From positions 26,048 through 90,047 of the forward strand of contig JAFKFI010000060.1 of NCBI GenBank assembly GCA_017307285.1: DNA of 64,000 nucleotides, read 5' to 3'. The notes under the pieces are model-generated. The model worked only from the letters and a program-made list of their open reading frames with translations, had not been told where the DNA came from and did no database searches. Each line of letters begins with the position of its first letter. The first letter of the stretch is position 1. Both the position numbers and the translations under genes were made by a program. The DNA comes from Alphaproteobacteria bacterium. Its GTDB lineage: Bacteria; Pseudomonadota; Alphaproteobacteria; Acetobacterales; Acetobacteraceae. This document shows positions 1 through 8,867 of the stretch, piece after piece.

Positions 1-681
1 CAGCAGGCGGCGGGCGAGCGCCTCGGCGTGCTCGGCCGGGACGGAAATCTCGAACCCGTCCTCGCCGGTGTAACCGGATCGGCTGACGATGCAGGGGATG
101 CCGTCTAGGTGCGCCTCCAGGACGCCCATGAAGGCCAGCGCCCCCGCTTCCCGGCTCAGCCGCGCGATCACCGCAGCCGCGTCGGGGCCTTGCAGCGCCA
201 GCAGGGCGCGGTCCTCATTCGGGAGGAGCCGCACCCCGGCGGGCAGCGCCGCCTCGATGTGCGGGAGATCGGTTGCCTTGCGCGAGGCGTTCACCACGAG
301 AAACAGGCGGTTCGCGGCCAGGCGCGCGACCATGAGGTCGTCGAGGATGCCGCCCGCTTCGTTGGTCAGCAGCGTGTAGCGCTGGCGGCCCGGCTTGAGG
401 CCGACGATCTCGCCCGGCACCAGACGTTCCAGCGCCGCGGCCGCATCTGCCCCCTGCAAGGTCGCCTGTCCCATGTGCGAGACGTCGAACAAGGCGGCGT
501 GCTGGCGGCAGTGCTGATGCTCGGCGATGATGCCGGCGGAGTACTGCACTGGCATGGCGTAGCCGGCGAACGGCACCATGCGGGCGCCGAGCTCGCGATG
601 CAGCGCGTCGAGTGGCGTGGTCGCCAGCGGGCGCGATTCCGGGTTCGCCGTGGGATCGTCGGGCAGGGCATTCTCGACCAT
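1..681 (-). CDS. gcvT: Aminomethyltransferase, glycine cleavage T protein (partial, N-terminal part)
   Basis: The first 227 codons are present and the gene runs off the left edge. GcvT transfers the aminomethyl carbon of glycine from the lipoylated H protein to tetrahydrofolate. The N-terminal region reads RELGARMVPFAGYAMPVQY, typical of the folate-binding fold, and the family motif SGYTGEDGFEI appears around residue 200. I chose the ATG at 681 because it gives the usual GcvT N-terminus. It lies about 85 bases downstream of a tandem glycine riboswitch on the same strand, so expression is very likely glycine-controlled. The rest of the gcv operon would lie to the left, outside the window. Confidence 0.95.
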   Translation of the reverse strand, partial: MVENALPDDPTANPESRPLATTPLDALHRELGARMVPFAGYAMPVQYSAGIIAEHQHCRQHAALFDVSHMGQATLQGADAAAALERLVPGEIVGLKPGRQRYTLLTNEAGGILDDLMVARLAANRLFLVVNASRKATDLPHIEAALPAGVRLLPNEDRALLALQGPDAAAVIARLSREAGALAFMGVLEAHLDGIPCIVSRSGYTGEDGFEISVPAEHAEALARRLL

Positions 682-764
682 CGGCAGCTCCGCAACAGGG
701 TCGCCTTCCGGCCTAACGCCGGCAGGTGGGTTCCACCGAAACGCTCGATGTCACCCATCGACCC

Positions 765-990
765 CCCTCTGTCGCGGAACCTGAGAGATTCGAGCCACGG
801 TGCCGCCGGACCACTGGGCCGGGCGGGCGTGTCCCTTACTCCGTCGGTGCGGCGGGGCCGTGTAGCAGCCCCTCCGGCTTTCCAGAGGTCCTCGATCCCG
901 GCGCGGTCCTTTTGCCTGAGCGTTTCCGGGGGCCGGTTGCGCCTTCGGCGGCGAGCCCGAATCGGACCCGCTCTCTCCCGCGCCGGATGC
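765..990 (-). promoter_or_regulatory. Tandem glycine riboswitch upstream of gcvT
   Basis: Read on the minus strand, the first aptamer runs from about 990 to 905. It has GGGAGAG, then GCCGCCGAAGGCGCAA, then GGAAACGCTCAGGCAAAAGG. The second aptamer runs from about 900 to 765 and ends with CGACGGAGTAAG and AATCTCTCAGGTTCCGCGAC followed by CAGAGGGGG. These are the conserved cores of glycine aptamers. The two-aptamer arrangement directly ahead of gcvT is the classic layout, in which glycine turns on its own degradation. Boundaries are approximate. Confidence 0.93.
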
Positions 991-1050
991 ACGGGACCAG
1001 CCCAGCATGCCGCAGCGCGGCAGGCCGCGCAACGGAAACAGATCAGGCCG

Positions 1051-1659
1051 TTACCGAGGCCCGCGGCGGCGGTTGAGCGCGACCTCGTCGGGGGTGAGCT
1101 GGAATCCCACCACGAGGTCGTAGGCCGAGCCGGTCTTCTCGACGCTGATCGGCAGGGTGAGGCTCACCGGGTCGCTGGTCAGTCGCACGGTGTCGGAATT
1201 GGCGGCGAAGTCGGGCGTGATGTGATAAACCTGCTTGTCCAGAACCTGCCCGTTCTGCGTCACCGCGACAAAGAACGGTACGCTGCCGACCGGCCCGCGC
1301 GCCGCCGGGCCACGTGTCAGCCGCATCGACACCGCGACACTCACATCGAGTTCGCGTCGGGAGGCGCGGGTGCAATCGCCCGAGACGCCTGTGATCTGGC
1401 CGTCGAGCACCATATCGGTGAGGTCGTGCCCCGCGGCACCGGCCGAGCGGTAGCGGGTGAGATCGGCGGCGTCGGCGAGCACGCCGGCGTGGGGGCATTC
1501 CGGCGGGAAGGTGCTCGTCACCGGCCCGCTGCATCCGGCCAGCGTGGCCAACAGGACGGCGGTGGGAGCGATGCGCCGCGCCCTCGGGAGGAACGGTGTG
1601 CGGGAAACGGAGGTGAGGGGCGGAATGAGGGGTGAGACGGCTGGCATCGCTGCGGGCAT
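1051..1659 (-). CDS. Putative secreted lipoprotein, unknown function
   Basis: A 202-residue protein with a basic N-terminus, a hydrophobic stretch (residues about 31-42) and a lipobox LAGC with the lipidated Cys at about residue 43. It is therefore probably an envelope lipoprotein. The mature part is beta-rich and has no enzymatic motif I recognise. I prefer the ATG at 1659 because GGAG lies 7-10 bases upstream; the ATG at 1647 would give a more normal signal peptide length. The gene is divergent from ispH across 130 bases and lies just upstream of the glycine riboswitch on the same strand. Confidence 0.72.
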   Translation of the reverse strand: MPAAMPAVSPLIPPLTSVSRTPFLPRARRIAPTAVLLATLAGCSGPVTSTFPPECPHAGVLADAADLTRYRSAGAAGHDLTDMVLDGQITGVSGDCTRASRRELDVSVAVSMRLTRGPAARGPVGSVPFFVAVTQNGQVLDKQVYHITPDFAANSDTVRLTSDPVSLTLPISVEKTGSAYDLVVGFQLTPDEVALNRRRGPR

Positions 1660-1789
1660 GGGAGACTCCGGGGGCGAGGGTCGGGGCATATCGGCTGCGT
1701 CCGGAATGGACAACCGGACGGCAGGCCATCGGTCAAGCTTGACGCCGCCGGCGAAAGGGGCGATGCGGCCTGACGCCACGGTCAAACCC

Positions 1790-2752
1790 ATGCAAGCCAA
1801 CTCCTCCATCGAAATGCCCGAACTCCGGGTCCTGCTCGCCGGGCCGCGCGGCTTCTGCGCCGGGGTGGACCGCGCCATCCGGGTGGTGGAGGAGTCGCTG
1901 CGACGCTACGGCGCGCCGGTCTATGTGCGCCACGAGATCGTCCACAACCGCACCGTGGTGGAGCAGCTCGAGGCGCAGGGTGCGATTTTTGTCGAGAGCC
2001 TCGACGAGGTGCCGCCGGACGCCCCGGTGGTGTTCTCCGCCCACGGCGTGCCCAAATCCGTCCCCACCGAGGCGCAGCGGCGCAACCTCACCTATCTGGA
2101 CGCGACCTGTCCCCTGGTCAGCAAGGTGCACCGCGAGGCGGAGCGTCATTTCGGCGCGGGCCGGCACATCCTGATGATCGGCCATGCCGGACACCCGGAG
2201 GTCGAGGGCACGATGGGCCAGCTGCCGCCGGGCGCGATGACCTTGGTGCAGGACGCCAAGGAGGCCCGCGTCGTCGCGCCGCCAGACCCCGGCACGAGGC
2301 TCGCCTTCATCACCCAGACCACGCTCTCGGTGGACGACACGGCCGAGATCGTCGCTATCCTGCGCGAGCGCTTTCCCGAGATCGTCGGCCCGGCGCGGGA
2401 GGACATCTGCTATGCCACCACCAACCGCCAGGCGGCGGTGAAGGCGGTGGCGCCTGATAGCGACCTGGTGATCGTGATCGGCAGCCCGAACTCCTCCAAC
2501 TCCCAGCGGCTGCGCGAGGTCGCCGAGCGGGCCGGGGCGCGCGCGGCGGTGCTGCTGCCGCGGGTCGAGGACCTCGACTGGGCGAAGCTCGCGGGCGTGC
2601 GGACCCTGGGCGTGACGGCGGGCGCCTCGGCCCCGGAGTGGCTGGTCGAGCAGCTGATCGCCCGGCTGCGCGATCGCTTCGTGCTCTCGGTGGAGGAGCG
2701 GCGGGTGACGCAGGAGAACTTGGTGTTCAAGCTGCCCGCCCCGCTCGCCTGA
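1790..2752 (+). CDS. ispH: 4-hydroxy-3-methylbut-2-enyl diphosphate reductase
   Basis: Last step of the MEP isoprenoid pathway: HMBPP is reduced to IPP and DMAPP using a 4Fe-4S cluster. The 320 residues match the family length. The three cluster cysteines are visible in GPRGFCAGV (Cys23), [11 protein letters not shown] and [10 protein letters not shown], and the HEIVHN and SAHGVP motifs are present. I start at ATG 1790, which removes a long unsupported extension. It heads the ispH-thrB-rnhA group common in alphaproteobacteria; thrB begins 19 bases after its stop. Confidence 0.97.
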   Translation: MQANSSIEMPELRVLLAGPRGFCAGVDRAIRVVEESLRRYGAPVYVRHEIVHNRTVVEQLEAQGAIFVESLDEVPPDAPVVFSAHGVPKSVPTEAQRRNLTYLDATCPLVSKVHREAERHFGAGRHILMIGHAGHPEVEGTMGQLPPGAMTLVQDAKEARVVAPPDPGTRLAFITQTTLSVDDTAEIVAILRERFPEIVGPAREDICYATTNRQAAVKAVAPDSDLVIVIGSPNSSNSQRLREVAERAGARAAVLLPRVEDLDWAKLAGVRTLGVTAGASAPEWLVEQLIARLRDRFVLSVEERRVTQENLVFKLPAPLA

Positions 2753-2771
2753 GCCGGCCACGAGAGGCGCG

Positions 2772-3676
2772 ATGGCGGTCTACACCGAGGTTTCCGACGA
2801 GGCGCTCGCGGCCTTCCTGGCGGATTACGAGATCGGCGGCCTGGTCGCCTTTCGCGGCATCGCCGAGGGGGTGGAGAACAGCAATTTCTCTCTCCGCACC
2901 ACTGGCGGCGACTTCATCCTGACGCTCTACGAGAAGCGGGTCGATCCGGCGGAGCTGCCCTGGTTTCTCGGGCTGATGGAGCACTTGGCGCGGCACGGCA
3001 TCGACTGCCCGCTGCCGGTGCGCGGGTGCGACGGGCAGGCGTTGCGCCAGCTCTGCGGCCGGCACGCCGCGATCACCACCTTCCTCCCAGGCATCTGGCC
3101 GCGCCGGGTGCGTCCGGAGCACTGCGCTCCGCTCGGCGCGGCACTCGCCGGCCTGCACGTCGCCGGCGAGGGCTACGCGCCGATACGGCCCAACGCGCTC
3201 GGCCCGGACGGCTGGCCCCCGCTGCTGGAGCGGGCCTGGGGGCGCGCCGACGAGGTGCAGCACGGCCTCGCCGCCGAGCTCGACGCGGCGCTGGGCGCGA
3301 TCCAGCGCGGCTGGCCCACTTCGAGGGCCGTGTCTCGGGGCTCATCGACTTCTATTTCGCCGCGACCGACCTGCTGGCCTACGACCTCGCCGTCTGCCTC
3401 AATGCGTGGTGCTTCGAGCCGGATTTTTCGCTGAACGTCACCAAGGCGAAGCTGCTGCTGCGAGCCTACGACGCGGTGCGGCCGCTCTCGGCCGAGGAGC
3501 GCGCGGCCCTGCCCGTACTGTGCCAGGGGGCGGCGCTGCGCTTCCTGCTGACTCGGCTGTTCGATTGGCTGAACACCTCGCCGGGGGCGCTGGTCACGCG
3601 CAAGGACCCTCTCGAATTCCTGCGCCGCCTGCGCTTCCACATGGCCGCCCGCGACGAACACGCCTATGGCCTCTGA
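2772..3676 (+). pseudogene. thrB: Homoserine kinase with internal deletion and frameshift
   Basis: This is the APH-fold homoserine kinase of threonine synthesis. The first part (2772 to about 3318) reads normally, with [23 protein letters not shown] and FLPGIWPRR. At about 3319 the frame changes: homology resumes one frame over with [22 protein letters not shown] and continues to a proper stop at 3676. Between QRGWP and FEGRVSG the expected segment with the catalytic loop (HADLFPDN in relatives) is absent. The span is 905 bases, against about 963 for an intact gene, which fits a loss of roughly 58 or 61 bases (3n+1). The open frame from 2772 ends at 3434. Either the gene is dead or the assembly dropped a GC-rich stretch; neighbours are intact. 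Confidence 0.88.
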
Positions 3677-4130
3677 AACTCTCCTCGAAGGGGAAGCGCC
3701 GGTCGAGATCTGGACCGATGGCGGCTGCAAGCCGAACCCCGGCCCCGGCGGCTGGGGGGCCGTACTGCGCTTCCGGGGCCGAGAGCGCGAGCTGTCCGGT
3801 GCCGAGCCCGCCACCACCAACAACCGCATGGAACTCACGGCCGCCGCCGCGGCGCTCGAGGCGCTGACCCGGCGGTGCCGCGTGAGCCTGCACACCGACA
3901 GCGAATACGTCCGTAACGGCATCACCCGCTGGCACACCGGCTGGGTGCGCCGCAACTGGCGCAACGCGGCGGGCGATCCGGTGGCCAATATGGACCTCTG
4001 GCGCCGGCTGCTGGATGCCAGCGCGAAGCACGAAGTGGAGTGGCACTGGGTGCGCGGCCATTCCGGCGACCCGATGAACGAGCGCGCCGACCGGCTAGCG
4101 ACGGCGGCGCGGGAGCGACTTTCGCGTTAG
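3666..4130 (+). CDS. rnhA: Ribonuclease HI
   Basis: Cleaves the RNA strand of RNA-DNA hybrids. The 154-residue length is normal. The four metal-binding acidic residues are recognisable: Asp18 in [11 protein letters not shown], Glu56 in NNRMEL, Asp78 in HTDSEYV and Asp142 in NERADRLA. The WVRGHSG motif carries the mobile His. The start ATG overlaps the last 11 bases of the thrB frame, so the two are translationally coupled and belong to one operon with ispH. Confidence 0.97.
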   Translation: MASETLLEGEAPVEIWTDGGCKPNPGPGGWGAVLRFRGRERELSGAEPATTNNRMELTAAAAALEALTRRCRVSLHTDSEYVRNGITRWHTGWVRRNWRNAAGDPVANMDLWRRLLDASAKHEVEWHWVRGHSGDPMNERADRLATAARERLSR

Positions 4131-4156
4131 CAGCGTACTCCCAGCGAGAAGCGCTC

Positions 4157-6148
4157 ATGCCCGTGTCCCTCGCCAAGCTGTTCATCGGCCGGCCTGTCGC
4201 TAACCGGGAGGCGGAGGACCTCAAGCTCGGCGTCATTTCGGGGCTGCCCGCGATGGGTCTCGACGGGCTCGGCTCTGCCTCCTACGGCCCCGAGGCGGCG
4301 CTTACCATCCTCGCCGCAACCGGGGCCGCGGGGCTTGGCGCGATCGAGCCGATCACCTGGGTGATCCTGATCCTGCTGGTCATCCTGTTCCTTTCGTACT
4401 GGCAGACGATCGCCGCCTATCCGAACAATGGCGGCTCGTACATCGTCGCAAAGCAGAATCTTGGGACCAATGCGGGCCTGCTCGCGGCGGCTGCGCTGAT
4501 GGTCGACTATCTCCTGAATGTCGCGGTCGGCATCTCCGCGGGCGTGGGCGCCTTGACCTCGGCCATTCCAGCCTTGCACCCTCTCACGCTCTGGCTCTGC
4601 CTCGGGATTCTGATCGTCATAACGGTGACGAACCTTCGCGGCACCCGCGAGTCGGGGCTGGCCTGGGCGGTGCCGACTTATCTCTTCGTCGCCAGCCTGG
4701 GTTTCGTCCTGGCATGGGGCAGCTACAAGATCATGTCGTCCGGCGGCCAGCCCCAGCCCGTTGTCGCTCCTCCGGAGCTTCCCAAGGCCGCCGCCGGCCT
4801 GACGCTGTGGCTTTTGCTGCGCGCCTTCGCCAGCGGCTGCACGGCGATGACCGGAGTGGAAGCCGTGAGCAACGGGGTCGGCGCCTTCCGCGAGCCGCGG
4901 GTGCGGCACGCGCACGGCACGCTGGCGGCGATCGTGGGCATCCTCGGCCTGCTGCTGTTCGGGATCGCCCATGTGGCGCAGGCTTATGGTGTCATGGCGA
5001 TGGACCAGACGCAGACAGGGTACCAGAGCGTGCTGTCGCAACTGGTCGGTGCGGTGTATGGCCGCGGCTGGTTCTATTACGTGACGATCGGCAGCGTGCT
5101 TGCGGTGCTCTGCCTTTCGGCAAACACCTCCTTCGTCGGTTTCCCGCGGCTTTGCCATCTGGTCGCCGAGGACGGTTTCTTGCCGCGGCCCTTCGCGGTG
5201 CCGGGGCGGCGGCTGGTCTACTCGGTCGGCATCCTGTTCCTCGCGACCGGCGCCGGCGGCCTGCTGATCATCTTTGGCGGGATCACCGATCGTCTGATCC
5301 CGCTCTTCGCCGTCGGTGCGTTCCTCTCCTTCACGCTTTCCCAAGCCGGCATGGCCGCGCACTGGCGGCGCGCCTTGCGCGACGGGCCGGCGAGTTCGCT
5401 CACGGGCAGGCACACTGACCGGGCGAAGCTCGCGATCAACGGGCTCGGCGCGCTTGCCACGGGGATTGCGCTGGCGGTGATCCTGGCCGCGAAGTTCGTG
5501 GAGGGCGCGTGGCTGACCGTGATCGTCATCCCGTGCGCGATCGTGCTGCTGCGAGCAATCCGGCGCTACTACGACGACGTAGACCGGCATGTTCTCCGTG
5601 GCAGCCACCGGCGGATCGATCTCGCCACCCACGGCTCGCCGGTCGTCATCGTTCCGATCAAGCGGTGGGATCGGCTCGCCCGCAAGGCGGTGGAATACGC
5701 CGTGCGGCTGTCTCCCGACGTAACGGCGCTGCATGTAATGTCGGTGGGAGGGCCGGATGCCGAGGACCGTCAGGATGCGCTGCGGCGGGAATGGCGGGCC
5801 CTGGTCGAGCAGCCCGCGATCCGGGCGGGCGTGGCGCCGCCGCGTCTGCAGTTCGTCACCTCCGAGTTCCGCAGCGTCGTCGCCCCGCTGCTGCGCGCGG
5901 TGGAGGAGGTGCAGCGTCGCTATCCCGGCGGCCAGGTCATGGTCGTCCTGCCGGAACTGGTCGAGGGCCGTTGGTGGGGGTATGTCATGCACACGAATCG
6001 GGAGCGCCGGTTGCGGGCGCGGCTGCTGCGCTACGGTGGCCCGCGCCTCGCCGTCACTTCCGTTCCTTGGCAGCTGCGGGAAGCGGATCCGGCGGAGGGC
6101 ATCGCCGAGGAAGAACCGCCGGCCGCACCGGAAGGAACGCCAGCTTGA
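4157..6148 (+). CDS. APC-superfamily transporter with cytosolic C-terminal domain, KimA-like
   Basis: A 663-residue protein. Residues about 20-450 hold around 12 membrane segments of the amino acid/polyamine/organocation fold, starting with DLKLGVISGLPAMGLDGLGSAS. Residues about 470-640 form a soluble tail resembling universal-stress-type domains (VVIVPIKRWDRLARKAVEYA; VMVVLPELVEGRWWGYVMH). This architecture is that of KimA/YdaO potassium importers, some of which are gated by cyclic di-AMP. Potassium is the best guess for substrate, but amino acids remain possible. I chose ATG 4157 over an upstream start that would overlap rnhA. Its stop overlaps the TTG start of the next gene. Confidence 0.8.
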   Translation: MPVSLAKLFIGRPVANREAEDLKLGVISGLPAMGLDGLGSASYGPEAALTILAATGAAGLGAIEPITWVILILLVILFLSYWQTIAAYPNNGGSYIVAKQNLGTNAGLLAAAALMVDYLLNVAVGISAGVGALTSAIPALHPLTLWLCLGILIVITVTNLRGTRESGLAWAVPTYLFVASLGFVLAWGSYKIMSSGGQPQPVVAPPELPKAAAGLTLWLLLRAFASGCTAMTGVEAVSNGVGAFREPRVRHAHGTLAAIVGILGLLLFGIAHVAQAYGVMAMDQTQTGYQSVLSQLVGAVYGRGWFYYVTIGSVLAVLCLSANTSFVGFPRLCHLVAEDGFLPRPFAVPGRRLVYSVGILFLATGAGGLLIIFGGITDRLIPLFAVGAFLSFTLSQAGMAAHWRRALRDGPASSLTGRHTDRAKLAINGLGALATGIALAVILAAKFVEGAWLTVIVIPCAIVLLRAIRRYYDDVDRHVLRGSHRRIDLATHGSPVVIVPIKRWDRLARKAVEYAVRLSPDVTALHVMSVGGPDAEDRQDALRREWRALVEQPAIRAGVAPPRLQFVTSEFRSVVAPLLRAVEEVQRRYPGGQVMVVLPELVEGRWWGYVMHTNRERRLRARLLRYGGPRLAVTSVPWQLREADPAEGIAEEEPPAAPEGTPA

Positions 6149-6909
6149 CTGCTATCGTCGTCGCCCTCGTCGTCTCCGGCTGCATCTTCGCGGGCGGGGT
6201 GCTCGGGCTACTGCTGCACCGGGTGCTGCCCGAGCGGCATCTGACCAAGGAGACGGCGGATGTCGTGCGGCTCGCTACGGGGATGCTGTCGGTGCTGGCA
6301 TCCCTTGTGCTCGGCCTGCTCGTTGCGACGGTGAAGACCTCGTACGACAGCACCGATCACTCGATTCGCAGCTACGCGGCCAATCTGATTTTGCTGCATG
6401 AGACGCTGCGGGACTATGGGAAGGATGCCGCCGCGCAGCCGCTCGACTTGCTGCGCCGCTATACCGAGCAGGTGATGGCCGACAACTGGCCGAAGTCGGG
6501 AGAGCGCCCGCCATTCCATGAGGACCGCGCGGCGGGCACGATCCTGGAGCATGTGCGGGAGTCCATCCGAGCGCTGCACCCTGTCGATGCTGGGCAGAAA
6601 TGGCTGCAGGATCAGGCGCTGCAGATCAATAACTCCTTGCTGCAGCAGCGCTGGCTGCTGATCGAGCAGGCGGGGCCGACCATTCACCCGGTCGTCGTGG
6701 TGATCCTGGTCTGCTGGATCGTCCTGATCTTCATCAGCTTCGGCCTCAACGCGCCGCAGAACGCCTTGGTGGTCGTGTCGCTGCTGGTAAGCGCATTGGC
6801 GATCGGCGGCGCGTTGTTCCTGATCATCGAGATGGACAGGCCATTCAATGGAATTCTGAAGATCTCGAGCCGACCGATGACGACCGCGCTCGAACATATG
6901 AACGAGTAG
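6145..6909 (+). CDS. DUF4239-type membrane protein
   Basis: A 254-residue protein with two membrane segments near the N-terminus (about 4-25 and 42-62), a long soluble middle and two hydrophobic segments near the C-terminus (about 178-225). The layout and the motifs RLATGMLSVLASLVLGLL and SFGLNAPQNALVV match DUF4239 proteins, a bestrophin-like family of unknown function. Start: TTG at 6145 has a strong GGAAGGAA site 7 bases upstream and overlaps the transporter's TGA, so translation is coupled. That suggests it assists or modulates the KimA-like transporter. A paralogue lies at 39391-40149. Confidence 0.78.
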   Translation: MTAIVVALVVSGCIFAGGVLGLLLHRVLPERHLTKETADVVRLATGMLSVLASLVLGLLVATVKTSYDSTDHSIRSYAANLILLHETLRDYGKDAAAQPLDLLRRYTEQVMADNWPKSGERPPFHEDRAAGTILEHVRESIRALHPVDAGQKWLQDQALQINNSLLQQRWLLIEQAGPTIHPVVVVILVCWIVLIFISFGLNAPQNALVVVSLLVSALAIGGALFLIIEMDRPFNGILKISSRPMTTALEHMNE

Positions 6910-6918
6910 CCCGCAAGC

Positions 6919-8286
6919 TCAGAAGATCAGCCACGCGAAGGCATAGAGCGTATTGTTGCCGCCCGCGTTGCGGCCGAAGCCATCGTAATTGCGCGTGCCG
7001 CCATTGAAGCGGGTGTAGAGCGTGTACTGCAGGCCGAGCTTCAGGTTGACCCAGGGAGCGGCCCAAGAATCCTGCTTGCCGAACGGTATCCAATCCGCCT
7101 CGACGATGAAGGCGTTGCTGTTGGGCTTGCCGTTGGCGCTGCCTGTGACTGGCGCTGGCGCGTACAGCACCGGGTCCGGCGTGCCCCAAGTGTTCTCGAT
7201 CCCCAGGGTCAGCCCGTAGGTGTCCTTGTAGAAGAAGGACAGGCTGGCGCGCGCCTGGTTGAGCGAATGTCCGGTCCTTGCCGCGCCACCCATGCCGAAG
7301 GTGCCGCGGAGGTTCTGATCCTCATGCACAAGGATCGCGTCGGTGGTCACGACGTAGGTGCGGTTGCCGAGGAACTGGTAACCGGCGTCGATCGCATAGT
7401 CGGTGAAACTGTCGTGGCCGAACGATCCGTCCGAGCTGAAGGGTCCGACCGCCGGATTGAAATTGGAATGCAGGAACAGCCCGCCGACATGCGCGGACTG
7501 GCCGGACCAGTTCCACTCGTACGCAACGCGGACATAAGGGGCGGGGTTGGCGGTGCTGCCGGGCCCGTATGCCTGGCCGGTGGCGCTCAGCAAGCTGGGG
7601 CCGTAGGTGTTGTAGAGCCCGGCTTCGAGATAGAGGCTGCGATCGTACCACCCATAGACGGTGGTGCCGATGGAGTTGCCGATCAGCCCGCCCGCGAGCA
7701 GGGGTTGCGCCGTGGGTGTGACGGTCAGGGCGGATGAAGCAAAGGGAAAGATCCAGGCGTAGGTGGAGTTGTATGGGTCCTGCACCGTGGGGCCATTGTT
7801 GACCGACAGACCAAGCCGCAGGTCGGTGTCGCCGAGGTCGAGCGGCGTTGTCAGCCGAAGGTCAGTGTTGTCGAGCTTGAAACTGCCGTCTATGCCCGAA
7901 TACGTGCCCTGGACGAACCCACCCGCGTAATCGGTCACTCGTCCGGCGAGGAACAAGCTGATCTGGTCCGCGGCGAAATTGTTGTTTCGTCCGAAATGAA
8001 CGGCGGCGGGATCGGGCTGGCTCTGGCCGGTGTTGGTGAAGGAGCCAAGGAACATCGCGGCGAGCGGAAAATGCGACTGCCAGCCCTGGCCCCCGGTCTG
8101 CGTGTATCCACCGATCTTGAACGCTCGGCCGAGCGGCGTGAGTTGCGGTCCGAAGGCTCCGATGTGGCAGGCGGTGCAGGGCTGCCCGGTCTGCATGGCG
8201 AACGGCGGCACCGCATGGGCCTTGTCGCCGAGCAGCAGCACCACCACGAACACGATGATGCCAGGCGTGTAAGCGAGGCGACGCAT
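6919..8286 (-). CDS. Cyc2-like fused monoheme cytochrome c and outer-membrane porin
   Basis: A 455-residue protein. A signal peptide ends at about residue 25 (AHA), followed by PFAMQTGQPCTACHIG with one CxxCH heme site at residues 37-41, then LTPLGRAFKIGGY. Residues about 60-455 are alternating amphipathic strands and end with aromatic LIF, as in an outer-membrane beta-barrel. This order (one heme in a short N-terminal segment, then a porin) is that of Cyc2, the extracellular iron oxidase of neutrophilic and acidophilic iron oxidisers. Homologues also occur in bacteria not known to oxidise iron, so extracellular electron transfer is an inference. The ATG at 8286 has AAGGA upstream. A small cytochrome c gene lies 11 bases upstream. 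Confidence 0.75.
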   Translation of the reverse strand: MRRLAYTPGIIVFVVVLLLGDKAHAVPPFAMQTGQPCTACHIGAFGPQLTPLGRAFKIGGYTQTGGQGWQSHFPLAAMFLGSFTNTGQSQPDPAAVHFGRNNNFAADQISLFLAGRVTDYAGGFVQGTYSGIDGSFKLDNTDLRLTTPLDLGDTDLRLGLSVNNGPTVQDPYNSTYAWIFPFASSALTVTPTAQPLLAGGLIGNSIGTTVYGWYDRSLYLEAGLYNTYGPSLLSATGQAYGPGSTANPAPYVRVAYEWNWSGQSAHVGGLFLHSNFNPAVGPFSSDGSFGHDSFTDYAIDAGYQFLGNRTYVVTTDAILVHEDQNLRGTFGMGGAARTGHSLNQARASLSFFYKDTYGLTLGIENTWGTPDPVLYAPAPVTGSANGKPNSNAFIVEADWIPFGKQDSWAAPWVNLKLGLQYTLYTRFNGGTRNYDGFGRNAGGNNTLYAFAWLIF

Positions 8287-8297
8287 CTTGGCATCCT

Positions 8298-8750
8298 TCA
8301 ATGCAGGCCTTTGAGGAACGCGATCACGTTGGCGCGCTGCTTCGGGTCGTGCAGGCCGGGGAAGGTCATGAGCGTCCCCGGAACCACTTGCTGCGGGCTT
8401 GTGAGATAGCGGTCGAGCGTCGAAGGGTCCCAGGTCAGGCCGGACTGCCGGTTGGCATTGGAGTAGTGAAATCCCGGCACCGATCCCGAATGCCGCCCCA
8501 CCACGCCGAACAGGCTCGGCCCGACGATGGTGCGGCCGGGCTGCGCCGAATGGCAGATGCTGCACTGAGAGCGAAAGACCTGCTTCCCGGCATCCGCATC
8601 CTGTGCATGGGCCGGCGGGCTAGACGCGAAAACGACAATCGCAGCCAGCGCCGTTCGGCCAACATGTTGTAAATACGCAACGCATGGCGTTGCGACGAGT
8701 CCGTTGCTGCCGCCCGTGGGCGACGCGATGGTGCGTTCGGTCCGAGGCAA
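8298..8750 (-). CDS. Small class I cytochrome c, periplasmic
   Basis: A 150-residue protein (from a TTG start) with a signal peptide ending SSPPAHA, the heme-binding CSICH at residues 63-67, GPSLFGVVGR, and a likely axial Met128 in PGTLMTFPGL. This is the fold of c2/c552-type electron carriers. The TTG at 8750 has GAGGGGG about 6-10 bases upstream; ATG 8789 is possible but has no clear ribosome site. It precedes the Cyc2-like gene by 11 bases, so the two are probably co-transcribed. It could carry electrons from the outer-membrane cytochrome to the inner membrane. Confidence 0.85.
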   Translation of the reverse strand: MPRTERTIASPTGGSNGLVATPCVAYLQHVGRTALAAIVVFASSPPAHAQDADAGKQVFRSQCSICHSAQPGRTIVGPSLFGVVGRHSGSVPGFHYSNANRQSGLTWDPSTLDRYLTSPQQVVPGTLMTFPGLHDPKQRANVIAFLKGLH

Positions 8751-8867
8751 GATGTCCCCCTCGCTGCGGTGATGATGCCCTTGCTGCATATCCGGGTAAG
8801 GGCGCCGGTCGCTTGCTTGGACGCACGCCGGGAGCGGATATTCCGAGGGCAACGGGAGATGTGGCGC

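Noticed and set aside
3290..3345. Programmed ribosomal frameshift in thrB
   Set aside because: No slippery sequence is visible, and a shift could not restore the missing catalytic segment; deletion or assembly error fits better.
4127..5992. 621-codon minus-strand open frame opposite the KimA-like gene
   Set aside because: Arg/His/Gln/Asp-rich translation typical of the antisense of a high-GC membrane gene; the plus strand encodes a clear transporter.
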